Under the pieces are notes generated by a model. It was not told where the DNA came from and ran no database searches. It saw nothing but the letters and a program-made list of their open reading frames with translations. From Sphingomonas sp. BAUL-RG-20F-R05-02 (GTDB lineage Bacteria > Pseudomonadota > Alphaproteobacteria > Sphingomonadales > Sphingomonadaceae), in NCBI RefSeq assembly GCF_022662305.1, contig NZ_JAKNQH010000001.1:558001-622000 (forward strand): a stretch of 64,000 nt of DNA, in the 5' to 3' direction. The first letter of the stretch is position 1. The number at the start of each line of letters is the position of its first letter. Position numbers and translations under genes: made by a program. Positions 28,236 through 36,464 of this stretch are shown piece by piece.

Positions 28236-28631
28236 TCAATCCAGGCTTGAAATCACGATGTCGCTGATCCGATCGCCGTCAGGCGCTGCCATTCCGCGCG
28301 CGCTGCCCAGCAATAGCATGCTCATCGCCAGTCGCTCTGGACCGTCATTTGCCAAGGTCATTCCCCAAGTACCGAAAATTCGCCGATCGTCGGTCACGTC
28401 AGTAATGATCTGGATATTGGTATGACGCTGGTCTTTCACGATGCGCCTCATAACTGCGTCGACCGCTTCCGCGTCGCCTTCGAGCACCTGGGCGAAGTGA
28501 ATGCCATTGAACCAAAGCATGCCGGTGATGCCGGACTCATGATTCCGCAGCGAGGACGTGGATACGAGCGTTTCCATGTGGTCGTCGCAAAGACTTGCGG
28601 TGACAAGGCTGATGTAAATGAGGCGTCTCAT
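28236..28631 (-). CDS. BLUF-domain blue-light sensor
   Basis: 131 residues, a short stand-alone BLUF protein binding FAD. Key residues are Tyr6 (LIYIS), Asn30 (RNHESGITG) and Gln48 (FAQVLEG), the flavin hydrogen-bond trio, with Trp89 and Met91 in the FGTWGM segment. No output domain is fused, so signalling must go through a partner. The ATG at 28631 is chosen because BLUF domains start about four residues before the tyrosine; no strong ribosome site. It is unlinked to an operon, with gaps on both sides. Confidence 0.9.
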   Translation of the reverse strand: MRRLIYISLVTASLCDDHMETLVSTSSLRNHESGITGMLWFNGIHFAQVLEGDAEAVDAVMRRIVKDQRHTNIQIITDVTDDRRIFGTWGMTLANDGPERLAMSMLLLGSARGMAAPDGDRISDIVISSLD

Positions 28632-28878
28632 CGACGGTAAATTGCGGCAACGCCTCCGATGTTCCAAGTGCAAAATGTGACTGTCCGAAAGGGTCGGCAA
28701 CTGCCGTTCATGCCGCTGGGTGATGAGCACTGCCGCCCGCGACTCGAGCACCACACCGCATACCGCACATGAACTATTACACTCTTAAGCCAAACGGTTA
28801 CGCGCGCGGCGCCGTGGAGGATCCGGATCCGGGAAGGGTCGGTTCAGTCGTCGGTGGAAACAGACACACTGCGCAGTG

Positions 28879-29340
28879 CTAGAACGCCATTGCCAGCCGT
28901 TCGAGCATCAAACGCGCCGGGCTTTCCACGACCAGTTCACGCGCCTGAGCTTCGTCGAGCAAACCGACACGACGGTACAGTTCCGCGCTGGAGTCGATCA
29001 GCGTCCGTGCACGCGCCGGCAGTTCTGCCAGCGCTGCGGCATCGCTGCGCGGTGCCGGACCAAGCCGTCGCGACGGGTCGAGGGCGTCGCGCGGCGCGAT
29101 CTCGCCGGCGCCCACCGCGCGTTGCGTCAGCAGCCACGCGATCACGTGCATCAGGCGGGTGGTGACCTTCAGCGACTCACAGCTGAACGATACACGGGCG
29201 AGCGGCGGCAACGCATCGCGATCACTACGGCCGCCCTCGTCGAAATAGCTGCGGGCCTCGTCCGCCAACACCATGGCGTCGACATACAAGACATCGATCA
29301 GCCGACGATGAATCCGCGATTCGGTTGGCAGGCCCCTCAT
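28879..29340 (-). CDS. DUF1465 family protein, RcdA-like
   Basis: 153 residues, mostly helical: RRLIDVLYVDAMVLADEARS, then SLKVTTRLMHVIAWLLTQRA, and a C-terminal SSAELYRRVGLLDEAQAREL helix. This is the DUF1465 family, whose studied member is Caulobacter RcdA, an adaptor that helps ClpXP degrade the cell-cycle regulator CtrA. The ATG at 29340 is preferred over an upstream TTG. Equivalence to RcdA in this organism is inferred. Confidence 0.85.
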   Translation of the reverse strand: MRGLPTESRIHRRLIDVLYVDAMVLADEARSYFDEGGRSDRDALPPLARVSFSCESLKVTTRLMHVIAWLLTQRAVGAGEIAPRDALDPSRRLGPAPRSDAAALAELPARARTLIDSSAELYRRVGLLDEAQARELVVESPARLMLERLAMAF

Positions 29341-29419
29341 GTCGGCGTCATGACACAAGACATGATCGGCGAGAATCGTAAATCAACGGCGCAATCGTCC
29401 CGTTCCGGATCGTGGCACA

Positions 29420-29617
29420 TCACGCAATGATGTCGGGGATCAGTTGATCCTCAAGCATGGATATTTCGTCGCGTAGCCGTAGCTTGCGCTTCTTCAAACG
29501 CGCCAATTGCATCTGCTCGGGTGTGCCGGAGCCGATCAACGCCGAAATCGCGGCATCAAGATCACGATGTTCGATCTTCAGCACTTCCAGCCGTTTGGCG
29601 ATCTGCGAACCGTCCAT
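29420..29617 (-). CDS. DUF465 (YdcH-like) small helical protein
   Basis: 65 residues forming a helical hairpin: KRLEVLKIEHRDLDAAI, a short loop with SGTPEQ, then ARLKKRKLRLRDEISML. The LK-KK-LRLRDEI pattern is the DUF465/YdcH signature. GGGGAA precedes the ATG. Function unknown. It lies about 80 bases downstream of the RcdA-like start on the same strand and is divergent from a second family member at 29824. Confidence 0.82.
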   Translation of the reverse strand: MDGSQIAKRLEVLKIEHRDLDAAISALIGSGTPEQMQLARLKKRKLRLRDEISMLEDQLIPDIIA

Positions 29618-29823
29618 TCGTTCCCCGTTCTGCCCCGACCCGGTCAGCCGGCCCCGCCCTAAGCCACGCCTAGCAAATCGTAGCCGCGACGCGAACGGCA
29701 AAAAGCTGATCGTCGCAGATTCCGCTTCGGTACGTCGTATCCACCGCGGCAAGGGGGCAGACAATTAACCTCGCGCATGCTTACTTCCCCTCCCCGCCAC
29801 AAATGGGAAAGGAACATTCCTCA

Positions 29824-29979
29824 ATGCAGAACGCGCACTATGCGGCCCTGGAGGCCAAGCACGCGGTCCTCGAAGAGAAGATCAGCGACGAGTCACATCG
29901 ACCGGTGCCTGATACCGCCATGCTCGCCGAGCTCAAGAAGCAAAAGCTTCGCTTGAAGGAAGAGATGCAGGTTCTTTAG
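29824..29979 (+). CDS. Second DUF465 (YdcH-like) small protein
   Basis: Only 51 residues (MQNAHYAALEAKHAVLEEKI, then a loop with HRPVPDT, then ELKKQKLRLKEEM). It has the same helix-loop-helix plan and KKQKLRLKEE signature as the gene at 29420-29617, so the two are divergent paralogues. AAAGGA lies about 10 bases before the ATG. Short but clearly coding by family pattern. Confidence 0.8.
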   Translation: MQNAHYAALEAKHAVLEEKISDESHRPVPDTAMLAELKKQKLRLKEEMQVL

Positions 29980-30028
29980 CTGTAGCGCGTCCGGGCGGCA
30001 CCGCCGCTCGGGCCACCATCCAGGTCGT

Positions 30029-30403
30029 TCACCGCCGTGACGGAACAGCGACGTTAGGAACCATCTTGGGTTTTACCGCAATGCCTACCGGCTTGCGCGC
30101 CATCAACGGGTCGATCTGACGATCGAACGCAATGCCCACCCGGCCGGCCGCCGACCATGCGACCTTCCCGTGCACGATGCCGACACCCCGCAATTCGCAG
30201 GTGACTTCGGTGTCCTGATCCAGCCCCTGCGGGAACTCCGCCATCAGACCGCCCGCCGACAGGTTGCGGATACGCACTGTCGTTACCTGTTCGTCGACGC
30301 GCAATTCCGCCATGAGGAACAGGCTGTCGCGTGACGCACTGCGATCCTGCGCGTCATCGCTCAGTGCCACTTCATACAGGGGTTCGCTGGAGAACTGGTC
30401 CAT
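30029..30403 (-). CDS. PilZ-domain c-di-GMP-binding protein
   Basis: 124 residues, a single PilZ domain. The c-di-GMP contacts are the RSASR segment (21-25) and NLSAGG (47-52), matching RxxxR and D/NxSxxG. A C-terminal beta barrel (VTCELRGVGIVHGKVAWS, GRVGIAFD) follows. Cytoplasmic effector; target unknown. It would read c-di-GMP levels lowered by the EAL protein at 23436-25436. Confidence 0.88.
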   Translation of the reverse strand: MDQFSSEPLYEVALSDDAQDRSASRDSLFLMAELRVDEQVTTVRIRNLSAGGLMAEFPQGLDQDTEVTCELRGVGIVHGKVAWSAAGRVGIAFDRQIDPLMARKPVGIAVKPKMVPNVAVPSRR

Positions 30404-30480
30404 CGCTCTCGCCGAAAATATATGCTCGATTCGGCGTTAGCCTGAATTCGTGTCGAACTTCTTAACCGCCACGCGGCGAA

Positions 30481-30966
30481 TCAATCTTCGCGCGACACCT
30501 TTTCGTGACGCTCGTGGCGTTCTTGCGCCTCGACCGTCATCGTGGCGATCGGACGCGCTTCCAGCCGGCCGAGTGAGATGGGTTCGCCCGTAACCTCGCA
30601 ATAGCCGTATTCGCCGTCCTCGATCCGGCGCAATGCCGCATCGATTTTGGAGATCAGCTTGCGCTGCCGGTCACGCGTGCGCAGTTCGATCGACCAGTCG
30701 GTTTCACTCGATGCGCGATCGGTGAGATCCGCTTCACGCAGCGAGTCGATCTGGAGCTGAGACAGCGTACCAGCCGATTCGCGCAGGATCGCCTCTTTCC
30801 ACGCTTGCAGCTTTTCACGAAAATATGCCTGCTGCCGCGGGTTCATGAACGGTTCGTCAGCGCTGGGCCGATAGCCGTCAAAGGAATCGATTACGCTTGG
30901 TGGCGTATCGAGTTTCGCGGATTCTTCTAATCGATTCAAGACAGTGGCTATCCAATCGCTGCCCAT
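30481..30966 (-). CDS. dksA: RNA polymerase-binding protein DksA, cysteine-poor
   Basis: 161 residues. The coiled coil ends in a tip containing ADLTDRAS, keeping the two Asp and one Ala (80, 83, 85) needed in E. coli DksA to act in the polymerase secondary channel. ELRTRDRQRKLISKI and RRIEDGEYGYCEVTGEPI are strongly conserved. Only one cysteine (Cys123) remains of the four zinc ligands, as in zinc-independent DksA forms. The start at 30966 removes a 7-residue Arg-rich extension. Role: stringent-response transcription factor with ppGpp. Confidence 0.93.
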   Translation of the reverse strand: MGSDWIATVLNRLEESAKLDTPPSVIDSFDGYRPSADEPFMNPRQQAYFREKLQAWKEAILRESAGTLSQLQIDSLREADLTDRASSETDWSIELRTRDRQRKLISKIDAALRRIEDGEYGYCEVTGEPISLGRLEARPIATMTVEAQERHERHEKVSRED

Positions 30967-31324
30967 GGTGCGGCGCTGCGTGCGCACGTCTCATAGAGGG
31001 CCAATCCCGTAATGAGCGGGCCTATAACCATGCCCTTCGTCCACCACAAGCAACCCGAGGTCGGTCACACCGTGATAGACGCGAATTACCAAAATCGCCG
31101 CCACCGATCGATCGTGGCGGAGGTGGCATTAGTAATCTGTACCGTCGCGGTACGTTAACCATATTGTCGCTGCCTTCACGAGGTAAAATCGGCTGCACGA
31201 CGCTGTTAGGATGGTTAACGAGCTTGAACTTAACGCTTTGTTCGGCACTTTGGGGGAAGAGCAGCTAACCCGCTGCGTGGTACATATCCGGTAGCAACCC
31301 TGTCGGGAACGAAAGAGCAAGATC
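30967..31324. other. Intergenic region with two hairpins
   Basis: Between divergent dksA and the repeat-protein gene, no gene is seen. It is more AT-rich than its neighbours. Inverted repeats: CCGCCAC/GTGGCGG at 31098-31120 (9-base loop) and GTACCG-TCG-CGGTAC at 31139-31153, the second just before GTTAACC. These may be operators or a leader for either gene. Confidence 0.4.
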
Positions 31325-32326
31325 ATGTCGGTGCGGATGGCCTTGGCTAAATTGTGTGCCTGCGCATGCGGCGGCGCGATTGTTGGTGGAGGCGCCGTGC
31401 ACGTCGCTGAAGCATCTAAGACACGTCACACGTATGTGCAGAAAACCAAACGCGTCGTGCGACGTACCGTGCACCAGCCCACCAGCCGGATCCGGCGTGT
31501 TGTAACGCAGACGCGCGCGGTCTGTCCGCCGGCGGTCGTCACAATGACGACCCAAGGGGCGCCGATCCCGCTTCCGCCGGCTGATGTCCCGGCGATGGGC
31601 GGCGGCGGCGGTGGACTCGCCGTGGTCGGTGGCGGTGGCGGCTTCTTTGGCGGCGGCGGGTTTTCCGGCGGGGGCTTCTTCGGCGGTGGCGGCGGCAGTT
31701 CGGGCGGCGCTATCGTGATCTCGTCGACTTCCAGTGGAGGGTCGACTTCTACGAGTGGCGGTTCGACGTCGACGGGCGGCTCCTCGACGGGCGGGTCTTC
31801 CACTGGTGGATCGTCGACCGGGGGATCGTCTACGTCCACGGGCGGTTCATCCACGGGTGGCTCCTCCACCGGTGGCTCATCCACGTCCACCGGTGGTTCT
31901 TCGACCGGCGGCTCCTCCACCTCGACGGGCGGTTCGTCCACGTCGACGGGCGGCTCCTCGACCTCCACCGGCGGGTCGTCGACCTCCACCGGAGGGTCTT
32001 CGACTTCGACCAGCACCGGTGGATCGTCATCCTCCACGTCTGGCTCCAGCTCTACCTCGGGATCGTCTTCGACATCGACATCGGGTTCCACTTCCACTTC
32101 GACGTCAAGCGCCTCGAGCGGATCGAGTAGCTATGCCTCGAGCAGCCACGGCTTCCCGTCGAGCAGCAGCCACGGCGGCTGGGGTGGCCACGGCGGCTGG
32201 GGCGGCCATGGAGGTGATCATCCCGCCCCGGTGCCTGCGCCACCGATGGTGCTGCTGTTCGGTGCGGCAGCGGCCGCGCTGGTCGCACGCAAGCGCTTCG
32301 CCAAGCGGCCAATCGCCGAGGATTGA
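31325..32326 (+). CDS. Ser/Thr/Gly-repeat surface protein with PEP-CTERM-like tail
   Basis: 333 residues. An N-terminal leader (CACACGGAIVGGGAVHVAEA) suggests export. A basic segment (KTKRVVRRTVHQ) follows, then a glycine block, then ~135 residues built of GGSST and GGSSTST units. The C-terminus has a His/Gly/Trp patch (HGGWGGHGGW), then PVPAPPMVLLFGAAAAALVA and a basic end, which is the order of PEP-CTERM sorting signals (VPAP variant). Predicted exosortase-type substrate, probably glycosylated on Ser/Thr, at the outer surface or in exopolysaccharide. Its weak ribosome site and repeat DNA make the start less certain. Confidence 0.75.
   Translation: MSVRMALAKLCACACGGAIVGGGAVHVAEASKTRHTYVQKTKRVVRRTVHQPTSRIRRVVTQTRAVCPPAVVTMTTQGAPIPLPPADVPAMGGGGGGLAVVGGGGGFFGGGGFSGGGFFGGGGGSSGGAIVISSTSSGGSTSTSGGSTSTGGSSTGGSSTGGSSTGGSSTSTGGSSTGGSSTGGSSTSTGGSSTGGSSTSTGGSSTSTGGSSTSTGGSSTSTGGSSTSTSTGGSSSSTSGSSSTSGSSSTSTSGSTSTSTSSASSGSSSYASSSHGFPSSSSHGGWGGHGGWGGHGGDHPAPVPAPPMVLLFGAAAAALVARKRFAKRPIAED
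31723..32133 (+). repeat. Tandem GGSST/GGSSTST coding repeats
   Basis: About 410 bases of short direct repeats with 15- and 21-base units (variants of ggc-ggc/t-tcc/g-tcg-ac), all in frame with the repeat protein. Units differ at synonymous positions, so they are old or actively drifting. Copy number is likely variable between strains. It is not a CRISPR array: no unique spacers. Confidence 0.85.
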
Positions 32327-32631
32327 CGACTCGTCGAAGCAGTTTTCGCGACCTTCACCTCAGATCGTGGCGCAAGCTCAGATGTTCGGAGCGTTGTTGA
32401 GGTCCGACCCCGCCGACCACGCACTGTGGTTCGGATGCGATCTGCCTGACATTTCGCGTTTCGCTAGAGACCGGACGGGCATCGTTGCGGCGTTTTGGAA
32501 CACGTTAGCCTGAGTCCGCGACGCGCTTGCCCGGCAGTCTCTTTGGGCCACCAGCCAGGTTCGGCACCCGTGCAGGTTTACACCAGCCGGGGTGACTTGC
32601 GCGAGCGTGGACGGCTCGGCATAGCCTCGCC
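32327..32631. other. Intergenic stretch before serS, nothing supported
   Basis: About 305 bases. The open frames on both strands are short and Arg-rich, without ribosome sites. No terminator-like hairpin with a T run was seen. It must contain the serS promoter. Confidence 0.4.
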
Positions 32632-33903
32632 ATGCATGATATCCGCCTGATCCGCGACGATCCCGCCGCCTTCGACGCCGCACTTGCCCGACGTGGCATT
32701 GCTCCCGCCGCCGCCGGCCTGATCGCGCTCGACGAGAAGCGCCGCGCGCTGATCACCGAAGCTCAGGCTGGACAGGCGCGCCGCAACGAAGCGTCGAAGG
32801 CGATCGGCGCGGCCAAGGCGCGGCGCGACGATCCGACAGATCTGATGGCAGAGGTCGCCGCGCTGAAAGAGCGGCTGCCCGCAATCGCAGCCGAGGAGAA
32901 GGCGGCCGGTGATGCGCTGAACGCAGCGCTTTCCGCAATCCCCAATCTGCCGCTCGCCGACGTGCCATTCGGCCGTGACGAGGAGGACAACGCGCTCTTG
33001 GCGACGCACGGCGAGCAGCCGGTATTCGCCTTCCCGCCCAAGGAACACGACGCGATCGGCCCGACGCTGGGCCTCGATTTCGAGACGGGTGCGGCCATGT
33101 CGGGCGCACGCTTCACGCTGGTGCGCGGAGCCGCCGCCAAGCTGCACCGCGCACTCGGCCAGTTCATGCTGGACACGCTCAGCGGCGAACACGGCTATGA
33201 AGAAGTCGCGCCGCCGCTGCTGGTGCGCGATGAGGCGCTGTTCGGGACCGGCCAGTTGCCGAAGTTCGCCGAGGACCAGTTCAGGACCACCGACGGTCGC
33301 TGGCTCATCCCCACCGCCGAGGTGCCGCTCACCAACATCGTTGCCGGCAAGATCCTCGGCGAGGCGGAATTGCCGTTGCGCTTCGCCGCGCTCACCGCGT
33401 GCTTCCGGTCCGAAGCGGGCGCGGCCGGACGCGACACGCGTGGTTTCATCCGCCAGCACCAGTTCGAAAAGGTCGAGATGGTCTCGATCGTCGCGCCCGG
33501 ACGGTCGGAGGAGGAACACGAGCGGATGACCGCCTGTGCCGAGAGCATCCTGACGGCGCTCGGACTGCCGTTCCGTCGCATGAAATTGTGCAGCGGCGAC
33601 ATGGGGTTCACCGCCGCGCGTACTTATGATCTCGAAGTGTGGCTGCCCGGCCAGGCTCGCTACCGAGAGATTTCCAGTTGCTCGACCTGCACCGATTTCC
33701 AGGCGCGGCGCATGAATGCGCGCTATCGCCCGGCCGAGGACAAGGGTACGCGGTTCGTCCATACCCTCAACGGTTCGGGCCTCGCCGTCGGGCGGACACT
33801 CGTGGCGGTGCTGGAAAACTACCAGCAGGAAGACGGATCGGTTGCCGTTCCCGAGGCTTTGCAGCCCTATCTCAAGGGGCTGAACCGGCTCGAGCCAAAG
33901 TGA
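32632..33903 (+). CDS. serS: Serine--tRNA ligase
   Basis: 423 residues, class II synthetase. The N-terminal coiled coil that holds tRNA-Ser spans roughly 25-105. Motif 2 is [22 protein letters not shown] (split by the arginine loop), and motif 3 is [17 protein letters not shown]. The STC of [13 protein letters not shown] binds serine/adenylate. Essential cytoplasmic enzyme. First of a serS-surE-nlpD-like run with 25 and 9-base gaps. Confidence 0.97.
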   Translation: MHDIRLIRDDPAAFDAALARRGIAPAAAGLIALDEKRRALITEAQAGQARRNEASKAIGAAKARRDDPTDLMAEVAALKERLPAIAAEEKAAGDALNAALSAIPNLPLADVPFGRDEEDNALLATHGEQPVFAFPPKEHDAIGPTLGLDFETGAAMSGARFTLVRGAAAKLHRALGQFMLDTLSGEHGYEEVAPPLLVRDEALFGTGQLPKFAEDQFRTTDGRWLIPTAEVPLTNIVAGKILGEAELPLRFAALTACFRSEAGAAGRDTRGFIRQHQFEKVEMVSIVAPGRSEEEHERMTACAESILTALGLPFRRMKLCSGDMGFTAARTYDLEVWLPGQARYREISSCSTCTDFQARRMNARYRPAEDKGTRFVHTLNGSGLAVGRTLVAVLENYQQEDGSVAVPEALQPYLKGLNRLEPK

Positions 33904-33928
33904 TGCAGCTGGTGGCGCTAGCGCGCTG

Positions 33929-34693
33929 ATGCGCATCCTGCTCACCAATGACGACGGCATCCACGCGCCCGGTCTGGCCGTGCTGGAAAAGCTCGCCCGC
34001 ACTCTATCTGACGACATCACCGTCGTCGCCCCAATCTCGGAGCAATCCGGCAAGGGCCGCTCGCTGACGCTGACCGAGCCGGTTCGGCTGCGACAGTTCG
34101 GCGAAAAACGCTGGGCGGTGACGGGTACGCCAACCGATGCGGTGATGATCGCGCTGGCCGAGATCATGAATGACGCGAAGCCCGATCTGATCCTATCCGG
34201 AGTCAATCGTGGCGCCAATCTGGCCGAGGATGTCAGCTATTCGGGCACGGTCGCCGCGGCGATGGAAGGCGCGCACGCCGGCATCCGCTCAATCGCGCTG
34301 AGCCAGCGTTATGCCAAGGGCGGTCAGGGCGATGCGGTCACGTTCGATGCCGCCGAGGTCTGGGGCGAGCGCGTGTTGCGCAAGCTGGTGAACGCGCCCC
34401 TCGCGGCCAACACGCTCGTAAACGTCAACTTTCCGCCGATCGCGGGCGCTGCGGTTTCGGGCATTCGCGCGGTGGCGCAGGGCATGCGCGATTACGGGCG
34501 GTTGCAGCTCGATCGCCGCACCGATCCGCGCGGCTACGATTATTTCTGGCTGCGGCTCGGCCAGATCGCGCACATCCCGGGCGCGGCCACCGATCTAGAG
34601 GCTATCGAGCAGGGTTATATCACCGTTACGCCGCTGCATCTCGACCTGACACATCGCGCATCGCTCGGTATGCTTACCGACGTCTTCCGATAA
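33929..34693 (+). CDS. surE: 5'/3'-nucleotidase SurE
   Basis: 254 residues. The metal-site motif MRILLTNDDGIHAPG opens the protein (Asp8, Asp9), and ILSGVNRGANLAEDVSYSGTV carries the conserved Ser/Asn metal ligands. It dephosphorylates nucleoside monophosphates, with roles in stationary phase. It sits between serS and an NlpD-like gene, echoing the surE-nlpD linkage of E. coli; pcm, often between them, is missing here. Confidence 0.95.
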   Translation: MRILLTNDDGIHAPGLAVLEKLARTLSDDITVVAPISEQSGKGRSLTLTEPVRLRQFGEKRWAVTGTPTDAVMIALAEIMNDAKPDLILSGVNRGANLAEDVSYSGTVAAAMEGAHAGIRSIALSQRYAKGGQGDAVTFDAAEVWGERVLRKLVNAPLAANTLVNVNFPPIAGAAVSGIRAVAQGMRDYGRLQLDRRTDPRGYDYFWLRLGQIAHIPGAATDLEAIEQGYITVTPLHLDLTHRASLGMLTDVFR

Positions 34694-34702
34694 GGGTAGG
34701 TG

Positions 34703-35830
34703 ATGGGAGTTCGTAACATCGCGCTGCGCAACATGGCGCCGCTGGTTGTTCTGTTGCCGGCACTTGCCGCGTGCATCCCGCAGGTCGACGCGCCAGCATC
34801 ATATCCCTCGCGCTACCGTCCGCGTCAGGAAGCACACCAGCGGTACGATAACCCCCCGCCGCCCGACGATCAGCGGTACCAGCCGCACCGCATTGACGAG
34901 GGTGTCGCAGCCCTGCCCGCACCGCCGCCCGCATGGCAGGCCCGTCCGGTCACCGCACAGGCCCGCTACGTCGATGCGAGTACCTACGTCGTGCAACCCG
35001 GCGATACGCTCCGCGCCGTTGCCGATCGGACCGGTGCGGGATCCGAGGCGATCGCGCGCGCCAACGGCCTGACCGCGCCCTTCGTGATCCGCAGCGGACA
35101 GCGGCTGACGATCCCCGGCGGACGCTACCACCCGGTTCGCCCGGGCGAGACCGGCATTGCGATCGCGCGCGCTTACGGTGTGGACTGGTCGCGCATCGTC
35201 ACCGCCAACGGGCTGAGCGAACCGTACACGTTGCGCGTCGGGATGCGTGTGCTGATCCCTGATCCCGCGCCGGGCAGGAGCAGCGCGGCCGAGCGTGCCG
35301 CCGCGTTCCGCCTCGACGTGGACGATATCGTGACCGGCAGCGAGCCGGCGCTGGCGAGCAACCAGCGCACCGCCCCGCCCTCCCGCTCGCCGCGCCGCGT
35401 GCTTGCGCCTACCCAGGCGATCACCGAACCGGGGCGCCTGCGTGGCGGGTTCGACTGGCCGTTGCAGATGCATAGCCGGATCGTCGCGAAGTTCGGCCCG
35501 AGCGGCGCGAGCGGCGAACGCTACAATGGCATCAAGATCGCGGTGCCGACCGGAACGCCGGTGCTCGCCGCAGCCGACGGCGTGGTCGCTTATGCCGGCA
35601 GCGAAGTGCCGACGCTCGGCGGACTCGTCATCATCAAGCACGGCGACGGCTGGACCACGGTCTACGGCTACGCCAGTCGCCTGCTCGTGCAGCGCGGGCA
35701 GTCGGTCAAACGCGGCCAGACCATCGCCATGTCGGGCGATACGGGCCTTGCCGATCGCCCCGAATTGCATTTCGAGATGCGTAAGGGCCGCACCCCCGTC
35801 GATACAATGGCGCAACTACCGAGGCTCTAG
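34703..35830 (+). CDS. NlpD-like lipoprotein: two LysM domains and degenerate M23
   Basis: 375 residues. Lipobox LAAC (Cys24), a Pro/Arg-rich linker, LysM domains at about 94-138 (VVQPGDTLRAVADRTG) and 142-188 (PVRPGETGIAIARAYG), and a LytM/M23 domain at about 250-372. Zinc ligands are lost: the usual HNGxD reads YNGIK and the HxH reads ELHFE, so it should not cut peptidoglycan. As in E. coli NlpD and EnvC, it probably activates a cell-separation amidase. ATG 34703 is used; a GTG at 34700 is an alternative. Confidence 0.88.
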   Translation: MGVRNIALRNMAPLVVLLPALAACIPQVDAPASYPSRYRPRQEAHQRYDNPPPPDDQRYQPHRIDEGVAALPAPPPAWQARPVTAQARYVDASTYVVQPGDTLRAVADRTGAGSEAIARANGLTAPFVIRSGQRLTIPGGRYHPVRPGETGIAIARAYGVDWSRIVTANGLSEPYTLRVGMRVLIPDPAPGRSSAAERAAAFRLDVDDIVTGSEPALASNQRTAPPSRSPRRVLAPTQAITEPGRLRGGFDWPLQMHSRIVAKFGPSGASGERYNGIKIAVPTGTPVLAAADGVVAYAGSEVPTLGGLVIIKHGDGWTTVYGYASRLLVQRGQSVKRGQTIAMSGDTGLADRPELHFEMRKGRTPVDTMAQLPRL

Positions 35831-35834
35831 GCAG

Positions 35835-36326
35835 CTACTCCAGCTGCGAAAAGGCACCGTAACCGCCCTGGAAAAACAGCAATGGCGCACCCGGCCCTTC
35901 CACCTCAAGCGCGACGACGCGCCCGAGTACGATGAAGTGATCGCCCGCTTCGTGCACTACGTCGAGGTCACAGTCGATCCACGCCACCACCCCGTCGAGG
36001 ATGGGCGAGCCGTTTGCCGAGGTGCGGTGCGTTACGCCGGCGAACTTGTCGACGCCGGGTGTGGCGAAACGGCGGCACAGATCCTGCTGATCGGCGGCAA
36101 GCACGTTGACGCAGAATTTGCCGACTTTTTGGATGCGCGGCCAGCTTGAGGATTTGCGATCCGGAAAGAAGGCGACCAGCGGCGGATCGAGCGAGACCGA
36201 CGTGAAGGAGCCGACCACCATCCCCGTCGGCGCGCCCTCCGGATCGGCGGTCGTCACAACGCACACCCCGGTCGGGTAATGGCCGAGTACGCGGCGAAAG
36301 GTGGCATTATCGAAACTGGTGCTCAC
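35835..36326 (-). CDS. Flavin reductase-like (FMN-binding) protein
   Basis: 163 residues from a GTG that follows AGGGGAG by 8 bases; an ATG at 36350 is an alternative. The family landmarks are FRRVLGHYPTGVCVVTT, MVVGSFTSVSLDPPLV, KFCVNVLAADQQDLCRRF and the C-terminal GRVVAL strand. It reduces free or bound flavin using NAD(P)H, usually to feed a monooxygenase. No partner is adjacent. Convergent with the M23 gene (4-base gap). Confidence 0.85.
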   Translation of the reverse strand: MSTSFDNATFRRVLGHYPTGVCVVTTADPEGAPTGMVVGSFTSVSLDPPLVAFFPDRKSSSWPRIQKVGKFCVNVLAADQQDLCRRFATPGVDKFAGVTHRTSANGSPILDGVVAWIDCDLDVVHEAGDHFIVLGRVVALEVEGPGAPLLFFQGGYGAFSQLE

Positions 36327-36464
36327 CACGTCGGCTCCCCTGAACGTCATCTCCGCCCGGCCATGCGCATCCGCGCCGCCCCGATCAATCCTTTTCGCGC
36401 CATTGCGGGTAATCGTTGCGGACACGGCACCAACTCCGATGGTCGCGCGTTGGCGAACGAGACT

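Noticed and set aside
31154..31225. GTTAAC/TTAA pairs as CtrA sites
   Set aside because: Spacing between TTAA halves is 11 bases, not the 7 of the CtrA consensus.
31426..32097. Minus-strand open frame of 223 codons with PPVEV/PPVDVD repeats
   Set aside because: It is the antisense of the GGSST coding repeats. Its acidic proline pattern is a by-product of those units and it has no ribosome site.
31723..32133. Repeat block considered as a CRISPR array
   Set aside because: Units are 15-21 bases, contiguous, and in frame with a protein. There are no unique spacers and no cas genes.
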